From: Eriocheir sinensis
Taxonomy: Eukaryota > Arthropoda > Malacostraca > Decapoda > Varunidae
Reading direction: 5' to 3'
Assembly (NCBI RefSeq): GCF_024679095.1
Contig: NC_066553.1
Span: 5,160,737 to 5,224,736 of the forward strand
DNA length: 64,000 bases
Made by a program: the position numbers and the translations under genes
The notes under the pieces: generated by a model
Seen by the model: only the letters and a program-made list of their open reading frames with translations
What the model was told of the DNA's origin: nothing
Databases searched by the model: none
Shown: positions 50,081 to 60,855 of the stretch, in pieces
How the letters are laid out: each line of letters begins with the position of its first letter
How positions within the stretch are numbered: position 1 is the first letter of the stretch

Positions 50081-50312
50081 TCATCAGACTCGCCTTCGTT
50101 CGGGGAATCGCTCGGGAGTTTTCAATATTCATGTATTCATTGCCTTCTTTTTTTCCTTTTATTATTTTGTTTCCTTGTATAACTGTCTTCATTTATTTAT
50201 TTATTTATTCATTATTTCCTAGTTTTTTTTATATTTTTTTTAGGATAGTCCACGGTTGTATATATACTTTTCTACTGTTGATTTTCGTGGTGATATAACC
50301 TCTTCTTTTTTT

Positions 50313-50314
<2 letters not shown>

Positions 50315-50357
<43 letters not shown>
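50315..50357. repeat. (GT)21 microsatellite
   Basis: GT run. It is followed by GTT-rich DNA to about 50720 and AT-rich DNA to 51140, neither with a recognisable gene. Confidence 0.95.
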
Positions 50358-50360
<3 letters not shown>

Positions 50361-51149
50361 CGTGTTTGTTAGACATAGTGTTTGTTATTGTTTTTTTGTT
50401 TTGGCTTTGTTGTTGTTTTATTGTTTATGCTTTTTTTTCTGCTATTGTTGTTGTGGTGGTGGTGGTTGTGTTATTGTTTCTGTTGGTACTGATGTTGTTG
50501 GCCTCGGTTTTTGTTGCTATTTCTGTTTTTTTTTCTACGTATTTGTTGTCAGTATTTTGTTATATTTGTCGGTATGTTGTTCTATTTGTCAGTATTTTTG
50601 TTGTATTAGTTGTTACCCTTGATTTTTATTGTTATTTCTGTGGTTATTTTTTCTGTATTCGTTGTCATGTGGTAATTAATATTGTTGTTGTTATTGTTGT
50701 TGTTCTTTCACTGCAATTATCACCAGTCAGTCAAAGGAACGCTGCTAATTAACTTATCTCGACTTACGTATTAATATTCAACAGCGTTCTCTTTCATTGT
50801 TTCTTTTTTTCTATTGTGGTTCTATATCGGAAGGTTTTTTTTTTTCTATTCAAGACAAAACGAACAACTACTCTCCAATTGATTATAAACGTCCAAGTGT
50901 CTGATATTTATCGCTCTCATTCTTCTTTTTTTTTTTTACTTTTTACATTTTTTTTGCGCCATTCAAGAGAGAGAACACGAGAAAATGCTTCAATTCCACA
51001 GTAACAATAAACAGTTTTCTTGATATTCGCTACTTTTATTTTATTACTTCATTATTTTGTACGTCTTATCTTTTTTATCATTCTATTTTGATTCATGTAT
51101 TAATGTTAAGCAGAAACCATCGTCTTTGCTAGTGTTTCTATTATTAGTT

Positions 51150-51333
51150 CTTGCCTACGACTTGAACGCTTGCAAGAGGAGGGTATCAGGACACCTCTCC
51201 TCCCGAAATTGACCTCTCTTTTTGGTCACTCCTTTGACCTCTATTCAGGAGCAGTAAGTATCGGGCTTTTTTTTATATTTTTCTTTACGCCCTTGAACTG
51301 TCTCCTTTGCTGTAAAAAAAAAAAAAATATTCA
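51150..51333 (+). mobile_element. LINE-A 3' tail including ORF end
   Basis: TTGCCTACGACTTGAACGC and GAGGAGGGTATCAGGACACC (end of the ORF) are followed by CCCGAAATTGACCTCTC, GTATCGGGCTTTTTTT and TTGAACTGTCTCCTTTGCTG with a poly-A run. Confidence 0.85.
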
Positions 51334-51425
51334 TTGTTGTTTCCGCTTTAAAATATGCCATTCTCTCTAGGCGACTAACAGCATCGTTGGTTTTCGATGC
51401 TCGTTATCTCATTTTTGTATATCAG

Positions 51426-51613
51426 TTTCTAACACATCAACAATACTGTCTGATGAGCCAAACAGCTGGACACAGACACATGATGAGGACTCCAGACAGC
51501 AGAACCGCCTAGTAATGAAGCTCTGGCCCTACCCCCAAGCTCTCGTTGCCATCCCGCCCAGCAAACTTCAAACATTCCTGTTTCAGAGTGGCAAGGTTAC
51601 TAGTCCAGTGGAG
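51426..51613 (+). CDS. Candidate upstream exon of the polycystin-1-like gene
   Basis: A 188-bp open segment is preceded by a good acceptor (TCTCATTTTTGTATATCAG) and followed by a good donor (GTGGAG then GTAGGT). After two leading bases it encodes 62 codons with no stop, including DEDSRQQNRLVMKLWPYPQA and FLFQSGKVTSPVE, in a composition unlike the surrounding repeats. It ends on a codon boundary, as does a possible acceptor (CGGGCCTCTTAG) at 51846 in front of the main frame. Joining the two would use a 233-bp intron that holds a LINE tail. There is no recognisable homology to the REJ region, so this is a weak prediction. Confidence 0.25.
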
Positions 51614-51644
51614 GTAGGTTACTATTTCCATGGTGCTAAGTTAC

Positions 51645-51757
51645 TATCAATTGACCTTCCGTTGGCTACTCTATTTGCAGGAGCAGCGCTAGCGGCTATT
51701 TTTTTATATTTCTCGTATTTTTCCCTTGAACGGTCTCCTTCCTTGTAAAAAAAAATA
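51645..51757 (+). mobile_element. LINE-A 3' tail, diverged
   Basis: ATCAATTGACCTTCCGTTGG, GGAGCAGCGCTAGCGGCTAT and CTTGAACGGTCTCCTTCC with a terminal A run; an older copy in the same orientation as the gene downstream. Confidence 0.7.
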
Positions 51758-51846
51758 GATGGGTTATAAATCATATAACAGTAATTACCCAAATTACTCA
51801 TAATTACGTATCTGAAATGTTAACAGCACACTTTCGGGCCTCTTAG

Positions 51847-51909
51847 CGGTCTTTTATTTCGCGTCCCAACACAAGCCCCGCTGCCCACCGTAGAATTCAC
51901 CGTTCGTCC
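51847..51909 (+). other. Possible 5' extension of the last exon
   Basis: In frame with the main reading frame and stop-free, this 63-bp segment follows a C/T-rich acceptor-like sequence ending TCTTAG, whose TAG is the upstream in-frame stop. If the acceptor is used the exon starts here in phase 0. Another acceptor-like CCCACCGTAG ends at 51893 but implies a different phase. Confidence 0.35.
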
Positions 51910-54900
51910 ATGGCTGACTTCCCAAGTCTCGGAGTGAGGTTGGTGACGGTGGGCGCACTCCTCAACGTCGCCGAGTACACGTACAACGCTTACTTCGACA
52001 TCATGGGCCCGCCCGTCATAGGCGAGTGTTCCTTCACGCCTCAGGACCCGGACGGCCCGTTGATTGCCCTGAAGAGTAATTTCACCTTTGAGTGCTCCCC
52101 GTCCCCCTCGCTGAGTGAAGGCCCCGTGCGTTACAGCGTGTACTGCAACGCATCCAGCCTCAGCGCCGACTCCCCCGAAGACCCTCAGCTGTATTCCGAC
52201 TTTTACCCGGCTGCCTCGAGTATCGTCATGCCTGTGGACACGTGCGACGCTTACGTCCAACTCGGCAACGCTTACAACTTCACCTCCACAGATGCTCTCG
52301 GCGAGTTCTTTCTAGAGTCCCCGGTAGACATTATCCCGCCCGAAAACACTACTGATCCCGAGCAAGTGTTGGCGAACATCTTAGGAGATGTGGCGGCCAA
52401 CGCCAGTGAGCCAGACATCGAACCAGTAAAGAAGGCCATTGTCATATCGCAAGCATCAACGAGGGTCAACAACGTGTTGCGGAACAACTCCACCGCGGCC
52501 ACGCAGGAAGAAGCTTCTCGCGTACTCAACACAATGAGTCAACAGTTGCTGAACATGACGTACGAGAAGCGCGATCCTGTCCTCGAGATTTACCTCCGGA
52601 ACTCTTCCAAACACGCCTTGGAGACAATCAGCACCGTGATGCAGCTGCAGTCTCTGCAGCCCAACACGACCGAGGAAGACAAAGCCAACCTCTCGCGTGT
52701 CGCTGATGTGCTTAGGGACACAGTGTCGACGATCTCGAGTGTTTTACTCAACAGAACAAATGTCGGGGAAGATATCAATGTATCCACCCCCATCATTGAC
52801 ATGATGGTGTGGCGAGCTGAGCGAAACGCGACTGTGGGGAAGGCAATACAGCTTCGAAACATAACCGTGGAGATGCCTGAGGGCGTAGGGGACGAAGGCG
52901 TCATTTCCATGGCCGCCGTGGCCACGACGCTGAACCCCGAGCCGGCAGCCACCGTGGAGTACGCCACCAACTTCCTGAACATCACCTTTGGCGGTGCCGG
53001 CGTCGAGGGGCAAGACTTCCCGGTGTTGTACAGCTTCCCGCGCAACACGCCCGTCGAGGAGGACGAGGATTCCCCGTACGTGGTCCTTTTCAACCTGACG
53101 GGAGAGGCGCACTGCGTCAGGTACGACTCTGCCAGGCGGCTTTACGGCTGGCGCGTGCTGAGCGACGCAGCGGTCATGAGCATCGACATCCCGTCGGGCG
53201 GGCGAGCCTTCATCACGGTCTCCAGCAACGCCTCAAACTTCCTAGAGGACCCCGTGCACAGGGTTGACCTGCGGGTGAGCAACGAGACGGTGGGTAAAGT
53301 CTGCTGGCCACTGCAGGAGGAGACGAGCTACAGCAACATCAAGCTGCGGCGACACGTGACTGACGAAAACCAAGAAGAACTGTGGGTGGAAAACGGCCGC
53401 CCCGCCGCGACACACGTGGGGCTCGGCTTCGGGATCTCGTACACTGACCTAACCAACGTCATGCCCCCACATGAGTGTGACGCCTCGCTGGCCCGGGCGG
53501 GGACGCAGGTGTACACCGTTAACACCAGCGTCAGGCTGCTGCAGATGATCGGCCAGTGCTTGGTGTACGACGTGCAGCTGAGGAAGTTCGTCCACAACGA
53601 CAAGTGCAAAGCCTTCCCCGGCAAGGACAGCGTCCGCTGCGAGTGTTCCGGCGCCTCGCTCCACACCGCCGTCGACCCGCCGGTCACTAACACAGTCGAC
53701 TTCACGAGCCTCACCATCGACCTCAAAAACAACCCGGTGCCTTTGATATTCTCCGCCATCGTCTCCTGCCTGTTCCTCTTCCTGTGCGTTGTCGGCGTGA
53801 CGCAGGACATCCTGAGCAAGAAAAAGTTGTCTCCCCTCGTTGACGCCGCCAAGGCGGACAAACTCGTCATGTACAACGTGTTTGTGTACACTTCGAAGTT
53901 CCGCTGCTCACGGGTCAAGGCGAACCTCAAGTTCTCGCTCACCCTGCGTGGTCGCACCGGCGCCTCGGCCACGAACACGTTCACTAGCCCCGGGGTGCTG
54001 CACGGTGCCATGCTGCACCTGCTGTTCCGCGCTGACAAGCAGCTTGGCGCCCTCCGTGCCGTTGTGTTAACCCCCCGGGACAAGGCCATCAAGTGGCACG
54101 TGAGCAGGGTGGTGGTGAGCGACCCCTTGGAGAGGGAGGTGGTGGTTTTCGCGGTTAATGAGTGGGTGAGAGCCGGAGGCAAGTCTGTCAGCCGCATGCC
54201 CGAGGCGGATCGGAACATGTGGCGGGAGAACTTCTTCGTGCAGGTGACCAGCGACATCATGGAGGCGATCCCCGTACTGATGCTGCTCCTGCCGGGCCGC
54301 GTGCAAGAACGGAAGCTGGACCACATGCTGACTTACGCGCTGAGCCTCATCATTTGGGCGCTGATCCATCTCTGGTTTTACGAAGCGGTGCACCCTATGT
54401 ATCGCCCCGACGACTGCCTGGAGGCCACGTCCTCGGCCTCGCAGGCGGCCATGAATTCGGTGGCGCGCCTGCTCATCAACATGGGGCTGCTGGCCGCCAG
54501 CAGCATTGTCATCGAGGTGACCATCAGGAAGTCCCTCATGTACAAGGAGGTCAAGTCCGAGGAGTCTCAATCCTGGGCCGTCGGGGGCCTGCTGCCGCTG
54601 CCGCACTGGGTGAGGCTGGCGGTGCGTGGCGCGGCCTCGCTGGCGGTGGTGGCCACGATCGCCTTCCTTACCTTCATGGCCTACATGTTCAGCAGGGCAG
54701 AGTTCAACGCGTGGCTCTTCACCATGGCCGAGGCGTTTGGCATTCAGATCCTCACCAAGGCCTTCACCAAGCTGTTGGCCTGCACGGCGCGCTACCTCCT
54801 CTACTTGCCCAGCCCTGCTAAGTTCACCGAGGACATGCTGAATCCCGAGGGCATGCGCGTGCCGTGCCCCGCGTGCGGCGTGTGTCCCGCCGTGCTGCAC

Positions 54901-55011
54901 CAACACTTCGCGGACCACCTCAGTCTGATTAGCTCCGCTCCCCGCCGGGATTGGCTGTCCATCTCCTCCACCTCGTCAACGCTCGACGTACGCCGCCTTC
55001 TGCCCCTGTGA
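51910..55011 (+). CDS. Polycystin-1-like protein, 3' part (REJ/GAIN-GPS-TM-PLAT-4TM)
   Basis: 1033 codons, GC-rich, unlike every neighbour. Residues 1-145 match the end of a REJ ectodomain (MGPPVIGECSFTP, then NFTFEC). Residues 145-545 are a helical and beta GAIN-like region. About 19 N-glycosylation sequons lie before the first span and none after. A GPS-like motif lies at 548-586 with C550, C566, C577 and C579, but the cleavage His-Leu-Ser/Thr is replaced (CECSGAS). Membrane span 1 is about 612-634. A PLAT domain lies at 654-755 (MYNVFVYTSK to FAVNEWV). Further spans are about 806-829, 852-871, 906-929 and 935-960, with the LPHW block before span 4. The tail has CPACGVCPAVLHQHFADH (986-1003). 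Polycystin-1 proteins normally have 11 spans and a channel-homology region; this frame stops after five. The first Met lies inside the ectodomain and there is no signal peptide, so upstream exons are likely. The frame is open back to 51847, after a possible acceptor. Polycystin-1 relatives act in ciliary or sperm membranes; the role here is unknown. Confidence 0.85.
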   Translation: MADFPSLGVRLVTVGALLNVAEYTYNAYFDIMGPPVIGECSFTPQDPDGPLIALKSNFTFECSPSPSLSEGPVRYSVYCNASSLSADSPEDPQLYSDFYPAASSIVMPVDTCDAYVQLGNAYNFTSTDALGEFFLESPVDIIPPENTTDPEQVLANILGDVAANASEPDIEPVKKAIVISQASTRVNNVLRNNSTAATQEEASRVLNTMSQQLLNMTYEKRDPVLEIYLRNSSKHALETISTVMQLQSLQPNTTEEDKANLSRVADVLRDTVSTISSVLLNRTNVGEDINVSTPIIDMMVWRAERNATVGKAIQLRNITVEMPEGVGDEGVISMAAVATTLNPEPAATVEYATNFLNITFGGAGVEGQDFPVLYSFPRNTPVEEDEDSPYVVLFNLTGEAHCVRYDSARRLYGWRVLSDAAVMSIDIPSGGRAFITVSSNASNFLEDPVHRVDLRVSNETVGKVCWPLQEETSYSNIKLRRHVTDENQEELWVENGRPAATHVGLGFGISYTDLTNVMPPHECDASLARAGTQVYTVNTSVRLLQMIGQCLVYDVQLRKFVHNDKCKAFPGKDSVRCECSGASLHTAVDPPVTNTVDFTSLTIDLKNNPVPLIFSAIVSCLFLFLCVVGVTQDILSKKKLSPLVDAAKADKLVMYNVFVYTSKFRCSRVKANLKFSLTLRGRTGASATNTFTSPGVLHGAMLHLLFRADKQLGALRAVVLTPRDKAIKWHVSRVVVSDPLEREVVVFAVNEWVRAGGKSVSRMPEADRNMWRENFFVQVTSDIMEAIPVLMLLLPGRVQERKLDHMLTYALSLIIWALIHLWFYEAVHPMYRPDDCLEATSSASQAAMNSVARLLINMGLLAASSIVIEVTIRKSLMYKEVKSEESQSWAVGGLLPLPHWVRLAVRGAASLAVVATIAFLTFMAYMFSRAEFNAWLFTMAEAFGIQILTKAFTKLLACTARYLLYLPSPAKFTEDMLNPEGMRVPCPACGVCPAVLHQHFADHLSLISSAPRRDWLSISSTSSTLDVRRLLPL

Positions 55012-55700
55012 CGTCTATGAAAAATGTTCTAATTCCATTCCTTGGTAATCGTTACTGTCGCCGCCTCCGCGTAACGAGGAGGTGAATTTGAGTTTGTTTA
55101 GTACTCTTGCATCCTTTATTTAAGAATGAAAGAACCTAAGGAGTCTGGAGGAGGTCGATGGGTCCATGCAAGACGGCTCCTTTATATCCATTACTATATT
55201 CGCATTTCCAGTACAACTATTGACAACTTCCTCCTTCGTCTCCTATGAAAGCACGGCGCAGGGGAGGGTCACGTGGCCTTGGCTCGTCAGTGTGTGGCTG
55301 GACACGGGACCCGACAACCCCGGGCAGCAAGAACGGTCCTGATGCCTGGGTGGACTGGGGATCGAGGGGACTCAGGCTGTAGGCGTAGAGGCAGTGAGAG
55401 GGTGGATGCTCCTCAAAAGTGGACGCGTGAACTCCACCCCCCCCGCCCGGTTCCACACACACATATACACACACACACGCTACAGTTAATATGGATGTTA
55501 TTATCAGTGTGATCATCGTCATCATAATTACCAGCAGCATGTTTTATTGTGTTTTTATTTGTTTGTTTTTATTTGTTTTCTTATTTCGCCTTTTGTTTTG
55601 CCTGTCCCTTCTTTTCTCTTCCAACCCTTTGATCATCGTCTCGGGTGGATGGACTAAAAGAGGACGTATGACCTTTTCCTTACGTCACCTTTCTTCTTTT
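55012..55700. other. 3' flank of polycystin-1-like gene
   Basis: No canonical AATAAA is seen in the first 200 bases; the variant AATGAA at 55125-55130 is the best polyadenylation candidate. No frame here continues the polycystin homology. A short AC run is at 55454-55479. Confidence 0.4.
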
Positions 55701-55719
55701 TCTTTCAGTAAGTGTGCGT

Positions 55720-56290
55720 GGAAGAGGAGGAAGGAGGCGTGTCGATGTGGAGGAAGAGGAAGGTAGAAGCTGGAAGAAAAAGTGAGTATGAAGAGAAGAT
55801 GAAGGGAGGAGGGAAAGGGAAAAGAAGGAAGTTGAGGCTGGAAAAGTATTGAGAAGGAAGGGAAGATTAAAGGAAGAGGAGGGAAAGGAAATGGAGGAAA
55901 TTGAGGATGAAAAAGTAGTAAGGTAAGGGAAGGTGAAAGGAGGAGGAGGAAGGAAGAAAAGAAGGGGAAGGAAAGGAACGGGAAAAGGAGGATTAATAGG
56001 AAAAGGGAAAAAAAAGATTAAGCTCGTTTTTTTGTGTGTATATATTTCCATTTATTTTTGTATCATTTTCATATTACATTTTTTTTCTACCTCTTCTATT
56101 TTATTTTATTTTATCCACTACGTTAATTTATTTTTCTTTCATTCATTTATTCCGCTTGTATTTTTTTTATTCCTTGCCACGTCAGATCCTTTCCTTTTTT
56201 TTCTTTTCCCGTTTTTTTCCATTGTTTTTTTCTTCTTCTTACGTCCGCCAGGAAGATAAAGCAGCGAGGGGAAAAAATATTCACAGCTGC

Positions 56291-56384
<94 letters not shown>

Positions 56385-57075
56385 TTCGTCACTATCTATT
56401 GCCCATTTCTCCTCCCTATTCCTCCTCCTCCTCTCCTCCTCCTCCTCCTCCTTCACCTCCATTTCGCTTCTCTTCCCATCCCATTCTTGCCTTTCAATTT
56501 TCCTTCATTTCCCATCATTCGTTATCAATATTCCTTCAGCCATACTTGCCGCCGCCTCCGCCTCCTCCGCCTCCTCCTCCTCCTCTTCTCGTATGTTTTG
56601 CTCATCGTATCCCACCCCATCTCCTCCTCCCTCCCTCTCTCTTCTCTCTCTTCTTTCATATCGTTCTGTTCCTTCTCCTTCCATCCATTATTTTCCCATC
56701 GCTTTTCCTCCCTCTTCTCCTCTCTCATCTCTTTTTTTTTTTGTCTTCCTCTCATGCCTCCTCCTCCTCCTCCTCCTCCATCTTTCCTTCCTCTCTTCCC
56801 TTTCACCTCAAATTGCTCCTTCTCCCACGCAGTTTTTTTCTTTTCTTTCTTCCTTCCTTCCTTTCTTTCTTCCCTCCTCCTTTCCATTTCTTTCCTTCAC
56901 TTTCCATAATTTCCTCTTTACACGCTTCCTTTCTTCCTTTTCTCCTTCCCGATCCTTTTCTTTCCCTCCCTTCCAACCCTTCTTTTTTCTTCCTTCCTTG
57001 TCTTCCTTTCCCTCTCCTTTCCTTCCTATCCTCTCCTCTTTCCTCACATCCTCTCTCTTCTCCCCTTCCAAAAGG
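55720..57075. repeat. Purine block, then polypyrimidine domain with (GT)n
   Basis: GGA/GAA-rich 55720-56015 contains a ~60-bp tandem repetition (AAGGAAGTTGAGGCTGGAAAAG and variants). Then T-rich DNA, a GT run 56293-56382, and C/T-rich sequence with CTC runs to 57075. Frames are low complexity. Confidence 0.85.
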
Positions 57076-57560
57076 AAAATCAAGCGGAGAAGAGAAAACA
57101 GGAAGAAGGCGATTATGAGGAGGAGGAGGAAGAAGAAGGAGAGGAGGAGGAGGAAGAAGGAGAAGAAGGAGGAGGAAGAGGAGGATTCAGAAGGAAAACA
57201 AAAAGCAGGAGGAAAAACAGGAAAAAAAAACGTAGGAAGAGGAGGGGGAACAGAAGGAAGAAGAAGAGAAGGAGGAGGAGGAGGAGGAGGTAAGGGAGAT
57301 GATTCAGAAGGAAAATAAAGAGCAGGAGGAAATTAGGAAAAAGACGAAGAAAGAGGAGGAGGAGGAACAGATGGAAGAAGAAGTGAGGAAGGAGGAGGAG
57401 GAGGAGGAGGAGGAGAAGAAGGAAAAGGAGGGGCAGAAGGAAGATGAAGAAGAGGAGAAGGAGGACCAGAAAGACGAAGAAGGAGGAGCAGAAAGAAGAA
57501 GAGGAGGAGGAGGAGGAGCAGAAAGAAGAGGAGGAGGAAGCTGGGGAAAAGGAGATGGGC
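57076..57560. repeat. GGA/GAA purine tract
   Basis: Interrupted GGA and GAA trinucleotides. The strand switches from pyrimidine to purine sharply at 57075, with CTTCTCCCCTTCC followed by AAAAGGAAAATC. Confidence 0.9.
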
Positions 57561-57837
57561 GTGATTGGGTGGAGGTCATGAGATATTTTGTGTCAATATT
57601 GCAGCTCTGACACAATCTCTGCCGCGGGGGAATACATAGCACGGGGCTTGTGGCGCATGGGGGAAGGAAGGGGGACGCGAGCTTGACAGTGGGGGAGGGA
57701 AGGATAGGGTGAAGAGGAGCTGGATTGGCGGTAGGGAGAAGGGAGGATGAGATAAAAGGGAGAATGCGTGGGAAGAGATTGGAGAGAAGGAAAGATCAGT
57801 GAAAGGATAAAAGGGATATAGCTTTAAAGAATATGAG

Positions 57838-58112
57838 AGGAACGAAGGAAAAGAAAGAATAAAAGAGGTGAAAATAGAGAAAGAGAAGAATGAGAGGTAA
57901 AGGAATTGTGGTCTTAAGGAAATAAAGAAGGGAAATGGAAAACAGGAAATAATGAAGAACGAGGAAAAAGAGAAAGAAGGAAAAGAAAGAGAATAAAAGA
58001 GTTGAAAACAGAGAAAGAGAAGAAGAATGAGAGGTAAAGGAATTGTGGTCTTGAGGAAATAAAGAAGGGAAATGGAGGACAGGAAATAATGAAGAACGAG
58101 GAAAAAGAGAAC
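57838..58112. repeat. 138-bp tandem duplication
   Basis: GAGGTAAAGGAATTGTGGTC occurs at 57893 and 58031. The flanking AATAAAGAAGGGAAATGGA and AATAATGAAGAACGAGGAAA are duplicated with it. Confidence 0.85.
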
Positions 58113-58358
58113 TGGATGGGGGAAGGTAGAGGAAGAGATCAGAAAAAGGGGTCGAAGGAAAAGGGAGAAGAAAAATGAAAAGGAGGGGAAGGAAGAGGGA
58201 GAAAGGAATGAAGAAGAGAAGGGAGAGGAAGAGGGAATTAAAGAGGAAAATCAAGTTGAAGCGGAGAAGGAAGAAGCAAAAAATAATAATGAGAAAGGGG
58301 AAGCAGAAGAGATGAAAAAAAGAGGAAAAGGGTAAGGAAGAATAAACGAAGAAACAGG

Positions 58359-58570
<212 letters not shown>

Positions 58571-58592
58571 TATATTTATGGAAGTTTACTTG

Positions 58593-58716
<124 letters not shown>

Positions 58717-59329
58717 GAGAAGCATTATAGGTTGGGAAGTGAGGTGAACGAAAAGAGAGAGGGAGGAAATTGAGCAGGTAGGGAGGAAAGAGAAGGAGGA
58801 GAGGAGGAAGGAAGGAAGGTAAAAGAGGATAATGAAAGAATAAGAGAACAGTGGATGCGTAGCTTGGAAGAAGGAAGAGGTACACAGGGAATAAAGAGAG
58901 GGAGAAAGGGAAGGGAATAGAGGGGAGGTTGTTAGTGGGGAGAATGGGGAGGAAGTGGGGATGGGTTTGTGAGTGGATAAACTTGGGGAGAGCGAGGAAG
59001 GGGATATAGGAATAGACGGGGTAGGTAAAGAAGGTAGAAGAAAATGATAAAATGAAAGAGAAAGAAAATAATGGAAGATGAAAGAAAAAAGAGGAAGAAT
59101 AATGGATAATAAATGCAAGATTATGGAGGAAAATGATATCATGAGGCAAAATAAGCTGAGCGATGGAGGAGGAGGCGGAGGAAGAGGAGGAGGAGAAGGA
59201 GGAGGAGGAAGAGAAGCAGGAGGAAAATGAGTAATGTGGAATAAGAAAAGATATTAAGAAAAATGGAAGACACTTAGAGAGAGGAAAAAAAAGGAGTGAA
59301 GCGAAATAGGAAAATGAAGAAAAGAAGGA

Positions 59330-59790
59330 ATACGAGATAAAAATAATTGAAGGGAAGGAAAGTAAAGAGAAAAAATGAAAAGGAGAGAGAGATAAGGAAA
59401 GGAAGAGGAAGAAAGGAGAAAAGAGGGGAATGGGAGAGAGAGGAAGAAGAAGAGAAGGGGTACAAAAAAATAATGAAGGGAAGGAAGGGAAAGATAAAAG
59501 GATAAAAAGAAGAGAGATGAGAAATAGAAGCGTGTGAGGAGTGAAGATAGGAATAGGAAAGAGGAAGAAGACGAAGAGGTATAAGGGAAAAATAACTTAA
59601 GGGAAGGAAGGATAAGAGAAAAGAATGAAAAGAAGAGAGAAATGTGAAATAGAGAAGGAAGAGAGGAGAAATGAGGGGAAAGCGAGAGAGAGAAAAAAGA
59701 TGAGAAGGGATAAATGGAGAGATAATTGAAAGGAAGGAAGGAAAATAAAATAATGGAAATAAGATATGAAAAAAGGTAAAGAAAGAGGGG
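59330..59790. repeat. ~125-bp tandem array in purine-rich DNA, about 4 copies
   Basis: AATAATTGAAGGGAAGGAA and variants recur near 59341, 59470, 59590 and 59721, each followed by GAAAAGAAGAGAGA-type sequence. The minus-strand 341-codon frame is low-complexity Ser/Phe/Leu. Confidence 0.7.
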
Positions 59791-59819
59791 GTAAGATAAT
59801 AAGTAAAATAAAATAAACA

Positions 59820-60290
59820 GACTTATCCATCCATGCATCCATCCATCCATACACACAGACAGACAGACGGACACAGACACAGACAAATAGATGGACAGAC
59901 AGACAGACATATAAGGGGTGTTGGCTTGAGGGAGAGGAGAGGGAATGGAGGGTAGAAGGAGAAAGGAAGAAGGAAGGATGGAAATAATTGAAGAGGGGAA
60001 GGAAAAAGAAGAAATAAGTAGGAAAACAGAGAAAAGAAAAGAAGACAGTGAAGAGGAATAAAGAAAAGAAAAGGAGAAATGGAAAGGAGAAAGATAAAAG
60101 AAGAGAGAAAAAAAGAAGATAAAAAGAGAAGAAGGAAAGACAAAAATAGGGAGGAAAAAAACAGAAAAAAAGGAGACAAGAGGAATACTGGAAAAAAAAA
60201 AGATACATCCATACAAACATACATAAGCACATTCACAAATCACACATTCACACATACACACAAACTCCACGACACACACTTAACATACGC
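59820..60290. repeat. ATCC / ACAG tetranucleotides and A-rich purine tract
   Basis: CATCCATCC at 59826-59850, ACAG/ACAGAC 59855-59910, purine-rich DNA, then ACAC-rich sequence at 60230-60280. Confidence 0.75.
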
Positions 60291-60425
60291 CTTGCCTCAG
60301 CGCTCACCTCCGTCCCTTTGGTCAGTAGCTGCTAATTCACCTCGCCCACGTAACACCAGGTACACCCACGCCTCAACTAACCTGCGGGAAGGAGAAACAC
60401 CTGTGAGACGCATTGTTAGGTAGTC
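60291..60425. other. Unique GC-richer island
   Basis: Contains GCCTCAGCGCTCACCTCCGT, which partly matches the dispersed repeat at 5905. No gene is recognised. Purine-rich DNA with GGAAGGAAG motifs follows to 60730. Confidence 0.35.
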
Positions 60426-60855
60426 TGTGGGTATATTGAGAGATGGTGAAGGGAAAAGGTTAGGAAAGGGATGAGAATGGAAGGAGAAGAGATGGATGAA
60501 AGAGAGGAAAAGAGGGAGTTGAGGGAGAAGGGAGTCAGGAAGGGAGGGGGTTGAGAGAGGAGAAGGGAGGGTTGGAAGGAAGGAAGTCAGGTAGAGAAGG
60601 AGGAGAAGGGAAGGTTGAAAGGAAGGAAGCAAATGAAGGAAGGAGGAGAAGGGAGGGAGGGAATTGAGGGAAGGAGGGAGTGGAAAGAGAGGTAGTGAGA
60701 TCGGTAGATAAAGGAATGAATGGGAAAATGATTGGAAGAGTGTATGAGAAGGTTGATGAACATTAATCCATAGCTGTTTAAGATCATTAGGGCCAGACAA
60801 GCATTTTCTGATTTAACTGACTGACCGATACAAATGAATAGATAGTTATATATAG

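Noticed and set aside
54160..54170. Splice donor inside the polycystin-1-like frame (GGGTGAGA near 54165, GGGTGAGG near 54609)
   Set aside because: Polycystin homology continues uninterrupted through both sites, so they are probably not used.
53328..54326. 332-codon minus-strand frame opposite the polycystin-1-like exon
   Set aside because: An antisense shadow created by the GC-rich codon use of the real frame; it has no motif of its own.
54067..54918. 283-codon minus-strand frame opposite the polycystin-1-like exon
   Set aside because: Also an antisense shadow; His/Arg/Gly-rich with no recognisable domain.
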